Assembly: GCA_022592445.1 (NCBI GenBank) | Contig: JABYQR010000036.1 | Location: forward strand, 1 to 64,000 | Direction: 5' to 3' | From: Cytidiella melzeri | Taxonomy: Eukaryota > Basidiomycota > Agaricomycetes > Polyporales > Irpicaceae | Length of the DNA: 64,000 nt | Shown here: positions 11,330 through 22,788 of the stretch, piece by piece | Layout: every line of letters starts with the position of its first letter | Position numbering within the stretch: the stretch's first letter is position 1 | Translations under genes and position numbers: made by a program | Notes under the pieces: model-generated | Database searches by the model: none | What the model was told of the DNA's origin: nothing | The model's input: only the letters and a program-made list of their open reading frames with translations

Positions 11330-12130
11330 TGCGGTTTTCAGGCTGAGCAGGGTATGTATTCGACATCGGTTGTTATCCACTTATCATAACAAACACTGGT
11401 TCCGCATCACGGAAATCTAGGAAACTTCCTGCAGGGCCTGAACCCCTCAGGGTGTTGAGATGTCAACGAACTGCAAGGCTGCAACTTGAAGTCCTAGCAG
11501 TGCAAACTTAGTTGACTCAGTCTAAACCTCCGGGCAGCGCCATCGAAGGTGTGAACGGGCACTCATCATGGCATCTGGCAGATTCGCCAAACGAGGCGTA
11601 TGGACGAGCACGCCCAAACGCTTCATCGTGGCAGGGATGCTGGCAAAGGCGAGCGTGTTCACCAGCGGTTGAAACTCCCTGCACTGTTCTTATCGCGGTG
11701 TTTCCTTCTCCCATACGCTACCGCTCTCTTCGTGGGCATCATGAATCCGTCGCGGTGTTGTCCGACGTGGTCAAGGCCAGGCAAAGCCGTCCACACCCGA
11801 ATCTTTATCACTGCCCAACAGTCACGGATTTGGATTATCGTGAATGTGTGTTCCACTCCTGCGATGGTTTTGAGAGATCGTTATAGATTAAGAAACACTA
11901 CGCAACCGGATCGCATGAGCTCCACTACCAAAGCGAGGAATCTAGCCTACGGTAGGTATATTTTCAGTCGAGCATTCATACGGTGGTTTAATGATTTTTA
12001 TACATCTCTCGCAACCTCGCCACCCCACTGAGACCGGCCGAGCCTTGAAACCACTCAACACCCACCCTCCCGCGCCCGACAGAGACAAACCTTCTCCTTT
12101 AACCATCTACAGGCAAACAAATCCAAGTGC
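11330..12130. repeat. Diverged duplicate, copy A (kinase gene 3' end and flank)
   Basis: It aligns along its length with 12235-13010. Shared blocks include the AGTCCTAGCAGTGCA and GGGCAGCGCCATCG stretches and the sequence around GCAGATTCGCCAAAC. The right end (11993-12105) matches the coding end of the kinase at 12886-13010. The two copies are about 870 bp apart in tandem and strongly diverged, and neither carries a conserved reading frame in this part. Confidence 0.65.
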
Positions 12131-12234
12131 GAGCAAACTCGTAGCAAAACTCGGAACTGGCAGGATTTGACCATTGATTCGGATCCAGGCGAACTGCATA
12201 CGAAGGCTGTTCGGTTTTCCAGCCTGAGCCTAAC

Positions 12235-12885
12235 CAGGGTATATTCCTGTACAGGTGAGTTGTGGCCGTTCGACATCAGAGGTTATCTCCACTTCTCATA
12301 ACACAAGCACTGTTTCCGCATCAAACCTACTTTGGGCATGTTATCCCTTCAGGGTGTCGAACTTGAGGTGGCAACTAACCGCCAGCCTGCAAGCTTTGCA
12401 AGTCCTAGCAGTGCAGACTTTAGTTGACTCGGTCTCTACTCCGGGCAGCGCCATCGGAGATGGGGGCGACACTCATCATTATGGCAATTGGCAGATTCGC
12501 CAAACAGCTCCAGTGAGGTATATGAACTCGGAGCGCGCACAAACCCTTCATCATGGCAGGGATGATGGCAATGGTGAGCGTACTCCCTAGCGGTTCAAAC
12601 TCCCTGCGCTGCTCTTATCGCGGTATTCCCTGAATCTCCCATTTACTACCACTCTCTTCGAGGCCTTTGAAGTCGTCACGGTGTTGTCCGACCTGGTCAG
12701 GCCAGGCAAAGTCGGCCACACCCGAATCGTTATCACTGCCCAAGAGTCACTATATTTTGGACAATATCGGTGTAGATGAAGCAGCACTGCGCTACCAGAG
12801 CACATGAACACCACTACCAGTGCGGTGAGCCAGCCTACGGTAAGTATGTATGTTGATGAGCAATCATACGGTGGGTTTACTACAT
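12235..12885. repeat. Diverged duplicate, copy B (kinase gene 3' flank)
   Basis: This is the partner of copy A (11330-11990) and lies directly downstream of the minus-strand kinase pseudogene. A third, more decayed copy is at 20440-20720. Confidence 0.65.
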
Positions 12886-13735
12886 CTTCATATTTTTCAT
12901 GTCTTTCAAAACCTCCATCATCCCGCCGAAACCGGCCCAGCCTTGTGACCACTCATGCGACCTCACATCCCCCATCGACCCTCGACCCTCCGGCGCCCAA
13001 CCAAAACAAATCTTCTCAATCAGCGATTTGACCTCCCCGCCCAGCGAAGAGTAAAGAGTGCCAGAAGACTCGCTGCTGGACTCAAACTGGAAGCGCGCCA
13101 CATGCCCCGTCGTCGGGAACGAGAGAGAATCCGTCAGTAACTCGCCCAGGAGCACACCAAGACTCCACACGTCGGCCGGTACTAGAACGAACCTCCCCCA
13201 GTGGCCTCGTGTGGCATGCAGACGAAGGTGCCCGCGTAATCGTAGAAATCGTACAATGGGCTAGGTAGCCTAGGATAGTTAACCACCGCCTCCTTGTCTT
13301 TCGTGCATGGGTTAAAATGCGCCAAGTGGTGTGCTAGACCGCTCCCACCGCCAAAATCCTGATAACCCACCACGAGCTGTGAAGTTCGAAACCCTGCGTG
13401 CAGTGGTGCACCAAAGTCAGTCAGTTTGAAGCTCAAAGCGGTGAGTGCAGATGTTGAAATCACGCACAATGTAGACGCAAGTCTCGTTATGATCATAATT
13501 TCCATCAGATGTCGGCCAAACTTTCCGTCCGCGACCCACGACTTCACCTTGTCCTTCCGAATAAACTTGACAGCCGTCTCTTGCCCTCGAGTGCGGTCAA
13601 ACGCCTTGATGACGAATCCAAAGCTGCCAGCACCGAGCTCAGTGCCAGGCACGTAAGAGCGCAAGAAGGCAGAATCGATTGCATGACGCTCGGGGAACTG
13701 AGAGCTGAAGCTGCGTGCACTGATGGTCGATGAAT
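12886..13735 (-). pseudogene. Serine/threonine protein kinase pseudogene 1
   Basis: On the minus strand the glycine loop (ELGAGSFGFVIKAFDR), the VAIK-like lysine (ETAVKFIRKDKV), DFG (FKLTDFG) and the subdomain IX motif (MWSLGVLLGELLTD) appear in order. About 60 residues between the N-lobe and the catalytic loop are missing. The catalytic loop survives only as IVRDFNIC in another frame from DFG. The kinase fold needs those parts, so this copy is judged dead. The C-terminal part runs to 12886 (VKSLIEKICFGWAPEG...). The kinase subfamily was not resolved. Confidence 0.65.
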
Positions 13736-13794
13736 AAAACTGGCTTGGAAGGGGGATATTGGCCAAGTAGGAGGCGCTACATCGCACAACTATC

Positions 13795-14747
13795 ACCTGA
13801 AATATCCTGCACAATTGAAAGGAATATAGCCGAGCAAGAGCCCACAAAGAATGACCCCGAGACTCCATACATTGGCAGCAGGAAATATATACTGGCTGGA
13901 CCACTGTGCTAGGATTTCCGGTGGTTCGTATTGGTCCTGGCCATGGTATTGACGCCAATCGCACGGTGTCTTGAGATCGTCGCTGAGACCTCGACTCGGA
14001 GCTCCAGCGAAACAGGCTAATTTCGTTCAGAATGTATGCATGTGAGCCTTACGAAACGGGAGAATGCAGTGAAATACGGCATACCTCTGCGAACTCTGTC
14101 ACGATGACGTTAGAGGGTCTGAGATCGTCGTATATAAATTTGCTGGGAGTTGAGGAAACTTATGCCCTCCATGATCTGCGCAAACACGAATCGCCTCTAG
14201 TAGGTTCGCTCTGCGTTCTTGATAATAAGCGGTGGCGACAAATTCAGAGAGACTAAAAGCCTGTCTCTGTAACCTTGGAAACCTCATGATTCAGCCGCAA
14301 GATTCGAGATGTGTAAATAGCGGTACTTGCTGTATACACGTATAGATCATCTGTGCCAGCATAGAGAACGTTGGCGATGTGGCCATAACGTATGATCCAG
14401 ATTAGGGCAGCCACTACTTACAGGGACGGTGCCGTGCTCTGGGCAGTTGACGACGGCTGAGGGATAAGCACTGGAAATCAAGATGAACTTGATGGCGAGC
14501 TCGCGTCCACTGGTCCTATCTCGAGCTTTCAGCCACTGAAGCCACTGGCGTCAACCCCGAGGTCATCAGAGGTGAGTTCATATCGCTCTATGACTGAAGA
14601 ATCGAGGTGATGGGAGGAAGGAATGTGAGTGGAATATTGGCAGGCATCTCTCACAGAGAGTTGGGAGAGTCTATGGCTGTGACACTGCAAGAGTGGCGTA
14701 TGGTGTCGGTACATCAGAGTCGTCGGAGTCAGCTTGGCTAGCAACAC
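13795..14747 (-). pseudogene. Serine/threonine protein kinase pseudogene 2
   Basis: Reading on the minus strand from 14747, the order is a glycine-loop-like segment (LTSDDLGVDASG), ARDRTSGRELAIKFI (VAIK lysine), an N-lobe strand (RYGHIANVLYAGTDDLYVY), a catalytic-loop relic (YDDLRPSNVIV, equivalent to HRDLKPxN but lacking His-Arg), an APE motif (QYEPPEILAQ) and the subdomain IX motif (NVWSLGVILCGLLLGYIPF). A 9-bp repeat around 14533-14548 is associated with a frameshift in the glycine loop, and other pieces sit in different frames. Some frame changes could be introns (a GTAAGT lies near 14425), but the degraded catalytic loop argues for a pseudogene. Its divergence from pseudogene 1 suggests an old family duplication. 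Confidence 0.6.
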
Positions 14748-15482
14748 GGTTTGCGGAGAGCGTGGTGACTGACGCTACTGGAGAGAGAATCGGGTACGCG
14801 ACGACCGGATGCGGAAACTGTTGGCGGGGGAAAGATATCTGTACAGCGTGCCAGCGATGAAATACCAGAAGAGATTAAAAGTAAAAGATGAGGCGCAAGA
14901 GCACCGGAGAAGAACGTCGAGAGAGTGCCGACGAGTAAATCACATAGAACCAACGCGGCGTCGAGGAGTGGGCGGACAAGTCGAACGGCGAGTTCAGTGA
15001 CAGTGCAGAGCCACAGCGTATACCAGTGCCGACAACACAGAGCTGGATTGGAGGGGAGATAGCAAAAAGCTCTACGGCAGACAAAACACGCCGCAAAATG
15101 CGGTGGGAAAACGAACCGAGGAATGTGAGGACAGTATAAATGCGGTCTCGGGCGATGTTGAAGGTGTGGGACAGTCGGATAGCTCCTACGCTTGAAGACG
15201 GTGAACAAGTACGGTGGCAGCCGAGACCAGTGCAACGATAACGCACACCCGGAGTAAGACGCCGTCGCGAGCCATGCGCAGTGAAGTGCACGGTTTGATG
15301 TTGACAGTGTCTGAAGAAGAAAGAGAGAGAGAGAGAGAGAGACGTACGGGGGGTCGCACCTTTTATCTGTTTGTGTCCTCGACCGAATTGGGCAAAGCTG
15401 GTTCGAATTTTACTTGGAAGCACCAGATCGACGATCGCCATGAGCCCTTTGAAGCTGCGGTGAATGCAGAATCTCACATCTC
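14748..15482. other. No gene recognised; contains a (GA)n run
   Basis: Long minus-strand open frames here (for example 14738-15235) have Leu/Ser/Pro-rich, low-information translations and no motif. A (GA)n microsatellite lies at about 15323-15342. It may be the former promoter region of kinase pseudogene 2. Confidence 0.4.
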
Positions 15483-15505
15483 GTAAAAAAACAAAACGTT
15501 ATCGC
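15483..15505 (+). repeat. Left terminal inverted repeat
   Basis: This 23-bp segment matches the reverse complement of 19679-19701 at 21 of 23 positions. Sub-terminal GTTTACATTG-like motifs follow between 15520 and 15715. Confidence 0.55.
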
Positions 15506-16111
15506 ACAATACCTACCAATGTAAACCCGAGCATTACAATATAACATTGAGCAAACTTTATCCCACACAATCTCTGTACCTGGAAAGTTATAAACACCCG
15601 GCACCCGCGATAATGGTCCGCGGGCCACTTTATCTTGCATGGTAATACGTTTTAATATCTCCGCCCACAGTTTACATTGCAAGATAATCTCGCCGCCGGT
15701 AGTTTATATTGTCATACACATCGATGCAATGCTTTCAACACAGTAGTTCTCACATTAGGGTGCATAGCAACAATGGCAATGAATTGAAAAGCGCAATGGC
15801 GAGAAGATCAGCTAATTAATAATACAGCGCGAGCATGGTGAAAGAAATAGTCATCACAGCAGAACAGATACAGCAGGTTAAAGTGTCCAGGTTCAAAAGA
15901 AATCAAGAATGTCGCGAGAGCAGACACATGCAGAGACAGGAGCAGAAAATCGGAATGCGAGAGCATTGCAGGCGGAGGTGGGTGTCATTGGATTGTAGCG
16001 ACCGTGAAAGAAAAGCAGAAGTGTTTTGTGCAAGATGACGTCCGGGCAAGACTCTGGTGAAGAACGCGTTAAAATAGGTGGCTTTCCGTGTACTCCTGAA
16101 CTGACTGAACA

Positions 16112-16602
16112 AACCTGCCATTGTCACCGATGAAGATATCCCAGAACAGCACACGTCGTCGCTGGATGTCCGTTTCCTTGAGTCCCCAGCGAGCACTGTC
16201 TCGGTCTGGTCACGCGGTCGTTAACTCCTCCGAGCCTCAAAATCGAACTGTTATGAAGAGGAATGACTCACGGAGACCAATCTGAATAACAAACAACGTA
16301 GTCACCATTGAGGGTTTCTCCAATACAGGTTCTAGACATAACGCGGCCCTCGCGAGATGATAATAGTGTTCGCCTTCTCCGGTTTGGTTCTCGTGGTCGC
16401 GCTCGATAAGCATGCCGATGGCGCAAATCAACGTGTATATAGCATTCGGGCATGGTACACTTACCCTGCGGTCGCCGGTTTTAGACTGGCAAACCCCTAG
16501 GATTTCCCATCGGCGATGTAGCTGGTCTTCGAGGGACGCCCACTGATCGTCTCGGTCCGGTGTGACCTGCACGTCCACCAATGCGGTGTCATGCATCTTC
16601 AA
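16112..16602 (-). pseudogene. Fungal-specific transcription factor domain remnant
   Basis: One block reads HYYHLARAALCLEPVLEKPS and, after a putative intron, another reads SARWGLKETDIQRRRVLFWD. Both are characteristic of the central domain of fungal Zn2Cys6 transcription factors (AR-AL-P then HRDSARWGL...RRR-FW). About 30 residues normally lying between these blocks are absent. No Zn2Cys6 DNA-binding domain was found upstream, so this is a fragment. It sits inside the putative TIR element. Confidence 0.6.
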
Positions 16603-16780
16603 GGCATCTTCGCTGACTGGACAGCTCTATTCGAAGAATCGAACCGCATGCTAGTGGTGACCCGCTTGATACAACTTTGCGCCTAGATTATGGAATACGC
16701 CTGATATGCATCGTTTCTGTAACGTATCGGTATCTTCCACCTACATGATCTTAGTGAGAAACCTCGACCGTTGTGAAAGA

Positions 16781-17790
16781 CTAACGTACGCATCTAGCGA
16801 AGTCCATCCAGTATTCGCAAAACGCCACAAACGCGTGCCCGCTCATCCAGACGGCTTTGTCTTCTCGTGCAAGAGTACGTGTCAACATGTCGTCATACGC
16901 TGAGAGCACAGTGTTCGTGACCTCGCCCTTTGCCTCGAGAGATGGAGGTGAGCCTACATTCGCAACGCACTTGATGAATGCAACGGTGAACTTGACAGTT
17001 TGTTCCCAGAACATATTGGGCTTGAGGGCCGCAGGGGATGTCCCAAGAAGAAGTAGAAGACCATAAAGTTGTATACGATACACATCGTGCGCCATGTCCT
17101 TGCCATAAGTAGAGTATAGCGACGAAGATCTGGTGAGAGCAGTGTAGGCGCGCGTGAGGGTCGAGTCCAAATACTTCGGCGCGAGGTCACGCAGATATGG
17201 GAGCCATCGTAGGAGAGTAGGAAATGTGTGTATAGCGTGCGCAAATTGGCTGAGGGAGACATTGGAGTTGTTCATGTCGCTAAGCTGAGAGAATCTGGTC
17301 CATGTAATTGTGGTCAAGGTATGCAATAGGTACGTTGTGAGTAGTGTCATAAGAACGTCGTCCAAAGGAGGTGCTGCATTCGGTAGTGGTAGGGACAGAG
17401 TCTCAAGTTCGTCAGATAGGGATTTCTAGAAGAAGGAGGCATGGCCCCGTCTCTTGTAGGAAGGGAAGTACTGAAAGAATCTATTGAATGACACTGTATG
17501 CGCGGAAAAAAAAATTGGCGTGCATACAGTGAATCTGGCATGTTGAACAGACTTGCACGGGTTAATGCGGCGTCGCTTGAAGTCTATGACCGCACTCAGA
17601 GAGTCGAGTGGACGGTAGAGCTGATCTTGGAGGGCGTCGTTGTTGGTGAGCAGTGGGGAGAGAGAGAGAGGAGATGGTGGTTGGGGGGAGACAATGACGG
17701 CAAGAGCGAGAGCGCCGAAGATGGGGTAGGGAAGAGTGAAGGGGGCCGATCCACCACATGTGAAGCAAGCCAAAGGAGATGACCAGCAAG
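16781..17790 (-). pseudogene. Possible separase (ESP1)-like N-terminal fragment
   Basis: An open frame at 16781-17365 encodes a helical protein segment ending HAFVAFCEYWMDFARCVR. Upstream, near 17560-17770, another open segment (DALQDQLYRPLDSLSAVIDF) could be an earlier exon. The pattern resembles the helical N-terminal region of basidiomycete separases as I remember them, but no catalytic domain is present, so the call is tentative. A profile search of residues translated from 16781-17365 would decide it. Confidence 0.3.
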
Positions 17791-18165
17791 AAAAACCATC
17801 GCTTCGGGAACTGCAGAATCAGGCCTACTCTCGGTCTTCACTGCACACTTTCAGGTCAGCTTCATCACGCAGACACCGTGGTCCTAGTACGAGAGACTTC
17901 AACGGAAGAGGGCATGGACAAGGGGGACATCTTGGTGATGCTCGAGCGAGAGGTCGCGGAAGAGGACAGCCTGACATGCGATTACGAATGAACGCCATGT
18001 TGGAACAGATCAAGAGGGATTATGCGTAATATCAGCGATGGAAACTCGATGCTCAGACATGGACTCCCTAGCATTACCGTGACATACAAGCCGTAAGGAG
18101 CATTTTGCTGCCGTTTATTCGTAGTATGAACGAAATTACATGGCGAGATCAAATTATATAACCTG

Positions 18166-18771
18166 TTACTTGGATCTGTTTTCTTTCTCGGGGTCGTCGA
18201 CAACCATTTCCTCAGTTCCGCCCGATGTCGACGCTTCTGGCTGGGACTGCTCTACCACCGGCGGCTCCTCTGAGGATTTAACGAAATGTTCGCCTAGAGT
18301 CAACGGTTTCGTAGGTGCCACGAGAATTGACGTCGTCGACGACAGTGGTTGCGGGCGGTCGCTAAGATGTCCGGGGCTTGCATCATCGAGTTCATCTACC
18401 AGACCCAAAGCTTTATGATCAAGGCTCGCAGATCCTGCAGGTGGGATAATGGAGGCGATGTTGCCAGTTTCAGCTGCTGGAAGGGATAGCGGTGATGGTG
18501 GGGAACTGCGGGATTGAGACCGTCGAGCATCATCATGTAAGAAGGGGATAGGTGAGAACATGGGAGTCGCTGGAGCCGACAATGATACCAGCGGGACAAT
18601 TGAAAGTGCCATGGCTGTAGGTCTTGCGCCGTCTTTATTGTTCGAGACGGGGAATGTGTCCCACGTAGACGTGACCAAGGTCGTCCTTTCACAAATATTT
18701 TCCAAGGAACTTATATTCTTTTCGAGGATGTAGACATAGCTCGCATAGACGTTGAATTGTAAAGGGAGCAC
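18166..18771 (-). CDS. Open frame of 201 codons, unrecognised
   Basis: The translation is rich in Ser, Pro and Ala with an acidic, low-complexity C-terminus (MVVDDPEKENRSK). It has no motif I recognise. It lies inside the putative TIR element on the same strand as its other gene fragments. It may be part of a spliced gene together with 18807-19199 or non-coding. Confidence 0.25.
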   Translation of the reverse strand: MLPLQFNVYASYVYILEKNISSLENICERTTLVTSTWDTFPVSNNKDGARPTAMALSIVPLVSLSAPATPMFSPIPFLHDDARRSQSRSSPPSPLSLPAAETGNIASIIPPAGSASLDHKALGLVDELDDASPGHLSDRPQPLSSTTSILVAPTKPLTLGEHFVKSSEEPPVVEQSQPEASTSGGTEEMVVDDPEKENRSK

Positions 18772-18806
18772 TGCCAGCGCCTCTGATTAGTACTAGCTAG
18801 TGAAGT

Positions 18807-19199
18807 TTAGATGAACGCGCACCCGTCGAGCTCGTCCAATTGAGCATATATCGCTTCCTTCATGCATACGGTCTCATCCTGCATCAAGATTGCCTTGGGT
18901 GCTTCATTGGAATTGTTCGGGTTGCGAGGGCGCGGTGGAAATGGCGGCAAACTCAGTCCTCCGGATTGCGTTTGGCAAGAAGGTGACACTAACTGAGGAG
19001 TTGGCAGCGCATCGTTTGACTGCGATAGATATAGGGAGATATTCTTTACTATGCGTTCAGCTAGCTGATGTCGAGTACATGCGAAATGAATCGCGCACCT
19101 TATCAAGCTTATGCTTGATAATGTCTCGAAGTCGCGTCCACGCCGTTCTGCAAAGGCTATAAGCACTTTGGAAACCCGTTTGCCTGCACAAGTATTCAC
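18807..19199 (-). CDS. Open frame of 130 codons, unrecognised
   Basis: The translation has a helical N-terminal half, a Pro-rich middle (SLPPFPPRPRNP) and a helical end (MKEAIYAQLDELDGC). No family was recognised. It is on the same strand as its neighbours in the putative TIR element. Confidence 0.25.
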   Translation of the reverse strand: MNTCAGKRVSKVLIAFAERRGRDFETLSSISLIRCAIHFACTRHQLAERIVKNISLYLSQSNDALPTPQLVSPSCQTQSGGLSLPPFPPRPRNPNNSNEAPKAILMQDETVCMKEAIYAQLDELDGCAFI

Positions 19200-19678
19200 G
19201 TTACTTCATCTGTGGACGCGATTTGCTCCAACACTTCATTGTGTTCTGCTAGCTCGAAGGATGATTAATATGTCTCAATTGCAAAGCGCACACGTCGCAT
19301 ACCTTTCAAGCGTTGAGCTTTGCATTGTTCCGGTCATGTCACGAAAGAGGGCGTTGACGATAGTGGTCGTGTGTAAAGGACGTGGTGGTGGCTGTTTATC
19401 ACAGCGCACTACATACATACTTCGACGTCGTGGTCGCCAGCGCCTTGCATCCGGTCCCAGACGCGGTGTGACATGATGTGACAGCTGTAATAATGGTTAA
19501 CAATGTAATATATTACTGCCACAACTGTTTTACATCGAGTGCTGGGCCTTTACATTAGTTTAAAATTGTTTACCGCATGCCACTTGGCCTTTACAATGCA
19601 ATCTAAACGACCTGCCTTATGCGGACATCATTATAATGTCAAGCGCGCGCGATAAACCCCCGCCACGCAATATAACGC

Positions 19679-19701
19679 GTGATAACGTTTTGTTTATTTA
19701 C
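19679..19701 (-). repeat. Right terminal inverted repeat
   Basis: It is the partner of 15483-15505. Several TTTACA-containing motifs lie inside it between 19500 and 19620. Confidence 0.55.
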
Positions 19702-20439
19702 CCGATGCAGGACCATGGCAAACGTCGTTCGAGCGAGCGACGGTCCTCCTCCGTGCTGTATGTTTGAGCTCAGGTGCTATGTACGGCGCGGAGAGGACGC
19801 TCGCAACCTGAGCATTGAACGCCTTCTCCTTCGGACTCAAGACTTGAGCTTGAAATCCTTAGGCTAGGAATGCGAAAGAGCTCAGTCGTTATAGACCTCT
19901 GTGGCCGCGACGACGATCGATGAAGCACTGAGAGGCGCTAGACGCGTCCGTTACTTCAAAGCTTCACCATTGGGCCGCCGGACAACTCGGGCACCTGTTT
20001 CCGTTCTTCAAGTTTCCGTTAGTTTTGTTCTCAACTTCAACTCCAAATTCCAACTTCAAGCTTACTCGCCGCGGTAGCTCTGAAGCAAGTTCTCACGAGG
20101 ATCTATCGTGAGGTAAACAAGCAACAAGTACTGTGCTTCGCAAAAATATACGATATCGAAGGCAGGCAATCCCCAACTTGCTCGGGTTATACATACACTG
20201 GCATGTCGGACAAACGCCTCGCCTCAAACTTGGACATTGGAATCCGAAGAAACACCACGTTGTCTGTTCACTATTGTCATTCAATCCTTGCGACTCTTCA
20301 TACATATCAAAGTAACACTTTCTTGCACGCTGAACCTTCGATTACATCGCTACGATACCTCATTCACGCCTCAAGGCCTCACGGATCACCCAAGTTGTCA
20401 CGGTTTGCTGAAGAAAGTCGATTGCATATGGAGGCGTAA
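19702..20439. other. No gene recognised
   Basis: Short open frames only. A CAACTTCAA-like repetitive stretch lies near 20010-20065. Confidence 0.4.
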
Positions 20440-20720
20440 CTGCCAGGTAGTACGTAATGTTACAGTACAGGTGAGCGTGGCCATTCGCCATCAGTCTGAC
20501 TGTCAGGGCTATTCACAGTAGCATATCGTTCACGCAGGTTGTTTCGCATCATGGGATCTGGAGAAACATTCTCGGGGCCTCAATCTTGATTCTTCAGTGA
20601 TGAGTTTGAGGCAACACTGGTGCAAGTGGCTGCGTACATGCTTGGCTAAACTCGAGCAGTGCGACGTGTATCAGAGATGTGGCCAGGACTCATCATGGCA
20701 TCTGGCGAGCTCTGCAGGGC
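20440..20720. repeat. Diverged duplicate, copy C (kinase 3' flank family)
   Basis: Blocks such as GTACAGGTGAG..GTGGCC.TTCG and GGACTCATCATGGCATCTGG match copies A (11330-12130) and B (12235-12885). It is more decayed, and no kinase coding part is seen next to it. Confidence 0.5.
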
Positions 20721-21347
20721 ATCTGCGTGTGACGAATATGTGCGGACGAGCACTGCAACACTCAGAGTTCTAACTTCTAACGTTCGACGTTCGACGTTCA
20801 CCATCATCGGTCGCATCACCAAACGATGTTTCCCATCACCGTATTATCTGACAATGAGCTGTGGTCTTTTGATTGTTCTGAGGCACAGACATGACATCTG
20901 CGAGGTTGGTGAGTTGTTCGAATTCGACCTGTGTACTCCTGGATTACCTTCTCAGAAAGGCAAGAGGTGGCAACGAACGAGACCAGGAAGAGAACCACTG
21001 GACTTTCCTCTGTCTTGTTTCTTGCTGCCTCCTGCCTCGTCAGGAAAGTCGGTCTAAACGTACGGTAACGAGACTAGCGTTCCTTGGCATCATCCGTCCT
21101 TACAGGTACGAATTTGTCTTACTTCAAGCATTGATCTCGTATAGTCAAACACAACGCCAACTCCTGTTACCAGTGTCATCCAAGACTGCAAATGCCAGCA
21201 ATTCCTTAGCTTCAGCCCATCCACTTCCTCATCTCTTCCTCGCATCTTTTGGTCGGATTTGCGCTGACGCAGCACTTTTTGTTTCCAACTTCGTCTACAC
21301 TCTCACTTCTTTCTCGTGGACCCCGTGCAAACTTTTACTTAATAATA

Positions 21348-22060
21348 TTGAAGTTCGCTACCTATCTTTCCTTCTCTGTTGCTTTGATCGCGGCGTCAGT
21401 CTCGTCCTCCCCCATAAGGAGATCCATCGACTTTGACCTCATTGCTCTCATTCCCGAGTTCGGTGTTGCAGCTTCGACGGCGGCAAGTGCGCAAAACATT
21501 CAGTGTTCTCCCATTTGGAACTCTTCACTGACGTTGCATGCACTGTAGTGAGTGTGACGGTATCAACGACGCGCATGGTGTTCCCATCAAGATCCCTTGC
21601 TACTGCCCCCCAGACCGTGTTGCCTTCATTTCCGTGCGTATCTCCTCACAAGCTCATCCTGAAAAATCACTAAACCACAAAGCAGGCAGTTGTCAATAAC
21701 GTCGCCAACGGACATGCGACATACAACCCCAGTGTCTTAGTGTCCTTCCCAAAGGACAACTCCACGGCATCTCAACATGCTCGTCTCAACACCGCCATAG
21801 TCACACTCGAGAACTTTTTCGGTCGTGACAATGGTTGCCCCCTTGCGTCTACCACGCTGTCTGCCTTTAAAACGGACAGCCTATCAAGGTTCCTATGTGC
21901 TTGCCCGCCTTTCCGGGACCAGTTTATCGCGGTACGCAGTTTCTTTTCCTTGATCTTACTATCTTTTACTGACAGAACACTCGCAAAGGCTTTGGCTCGT
22001 GATGCTGCGGCTTGTCACGCCGTTGATCTTCATCATATATATACTTCGAGTATTTGGACA
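21348..22060 (+). pseudogene. Decayed paralogue of the two-repeat secreted protein
   Basis: The start codon position holds TTG, followed by a signal-peptide-like KFATYLSFSVALIAASVSSS. Then come the family blocks CDGINDAHGVPIKIPCYCPP, NPSVLVSFPKDNSTASQHAR and NNGCP-type (GRDNGCPLASTTL), in the same order as the intact gene at 22789. The linker between repeats is largely deleted, running directly into FLCACPPFRDQFIA. The promoter regions also match (21118-21250 against 22498-22640), so the whole gene was duplicated. The lost ATG and linker make this a pseudogene, although use of another start cannot be excluded. Confidence 0.75.
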
Positions 22061-22320
22061 ATTTCTTTCTACTTTCTCCACTTCTAGTCCCTCCGTCTCG
22101 GCTCACTTCCGCACTATGATCTCTCTAGATACCCATGGGCCGCGATGACTGCCCCCCACGCATGTCGCGCACTTTGTTTATTATTGCATATTTAGTGTTT
22201 GCCAAGTCTGGTCGTTATTGTATTAGTGAAGTGCCAAAAGAAGCTTCAGTACACCCTGGCTTGCCGCCACCATGAAGCTCAAGCTCGAGTCTATTTACCA
22301 AACCTTGGGTATCGGAGTAG

Positions 22321-22386
22321 ACTGTCACGCACGTCAAGCAATACAAGAAGCTCCTTTGCTTGTCTCCGCTTGACGTGCGTGACAGT
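22321..22386. repeat. Perfect 19-bp inverted repeat (hairpin)
   Basis: Arms ACTGTCACGCACGTCAAGC (22321-22339) and GCTTGACGTGCGTGACAGT (22368-22386) are exact reverse complements with a 28-nt loop. It lies about 250 bp after the secreted-protein pseudogene and 400 bp before the intact copy. No transcription unit could be assigned. Confidence 0.8.
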
Positions 22387-22788
22387 TTGTGACTGTTCTT
22401 CCGTTCGACTGGCAGTTTCTTTGGTTGGTTCATTGTCGAGGGCCTTGACAACCGAGGACAGTTCGTCGCTATACCTACTCACATATCTCTCATGATAGCC
22501 TTTGATCTCGTATGGTCGAACACGAGGTCAACGCCCGCCACCCACCAATACCGCCAACGCGTTCAAGACTATAAAGACCAGCTCGGATGGATGTTGGCAG
22601 ATTTCCCAAGCTCTAGCTAGCCCACCCACCTCTTCCTCTCTCTCCCTCGCATCCCTTCGGTCGGACGTACTGAGTACTCCGCTTTGCGTTGACGCAGCAC
22701 ACTTCACTTGTCATTCACTTGCAACTCTTCACCCGCTCACTGTCCTTTCACCCAACCTTAACGACCCCACCCCTCACAAACACCAACA

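Larger units (their letters stand above)
15483..19701. mobile_element. Putative 4.2-kb TIR element carrying host-gene remnants
   Basis: The left end GTAAAAAAACAAAACGTTAT (15483 onward) and the reverse complement of the right end (19701 backward, GTAAATAAACAAAACGTTAT) match at 21 of 23 bases. Both ends also carry sub-terminal copies of a GTTTACATTG-like motif and GC-rich CCCGCGATAA/GGTTTATCGCG blocks. I could not find a convincing target-site duplication or a transposase. The interior holds minus-strand remnants resembling a fungal transcription factor and possibly separase. It may be a non-autonomous element that picked up gene pieces; chance inverted repeats flanking ordinary pseudogenes is the alternative. 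Confidence 0.4.

Noticed and set aside
14738..15477. Long minus-strand open frames upstream of kinase pseudogene 2
   Set aside because: The two overlapping frames have low-information compositions and no motif or intron support.
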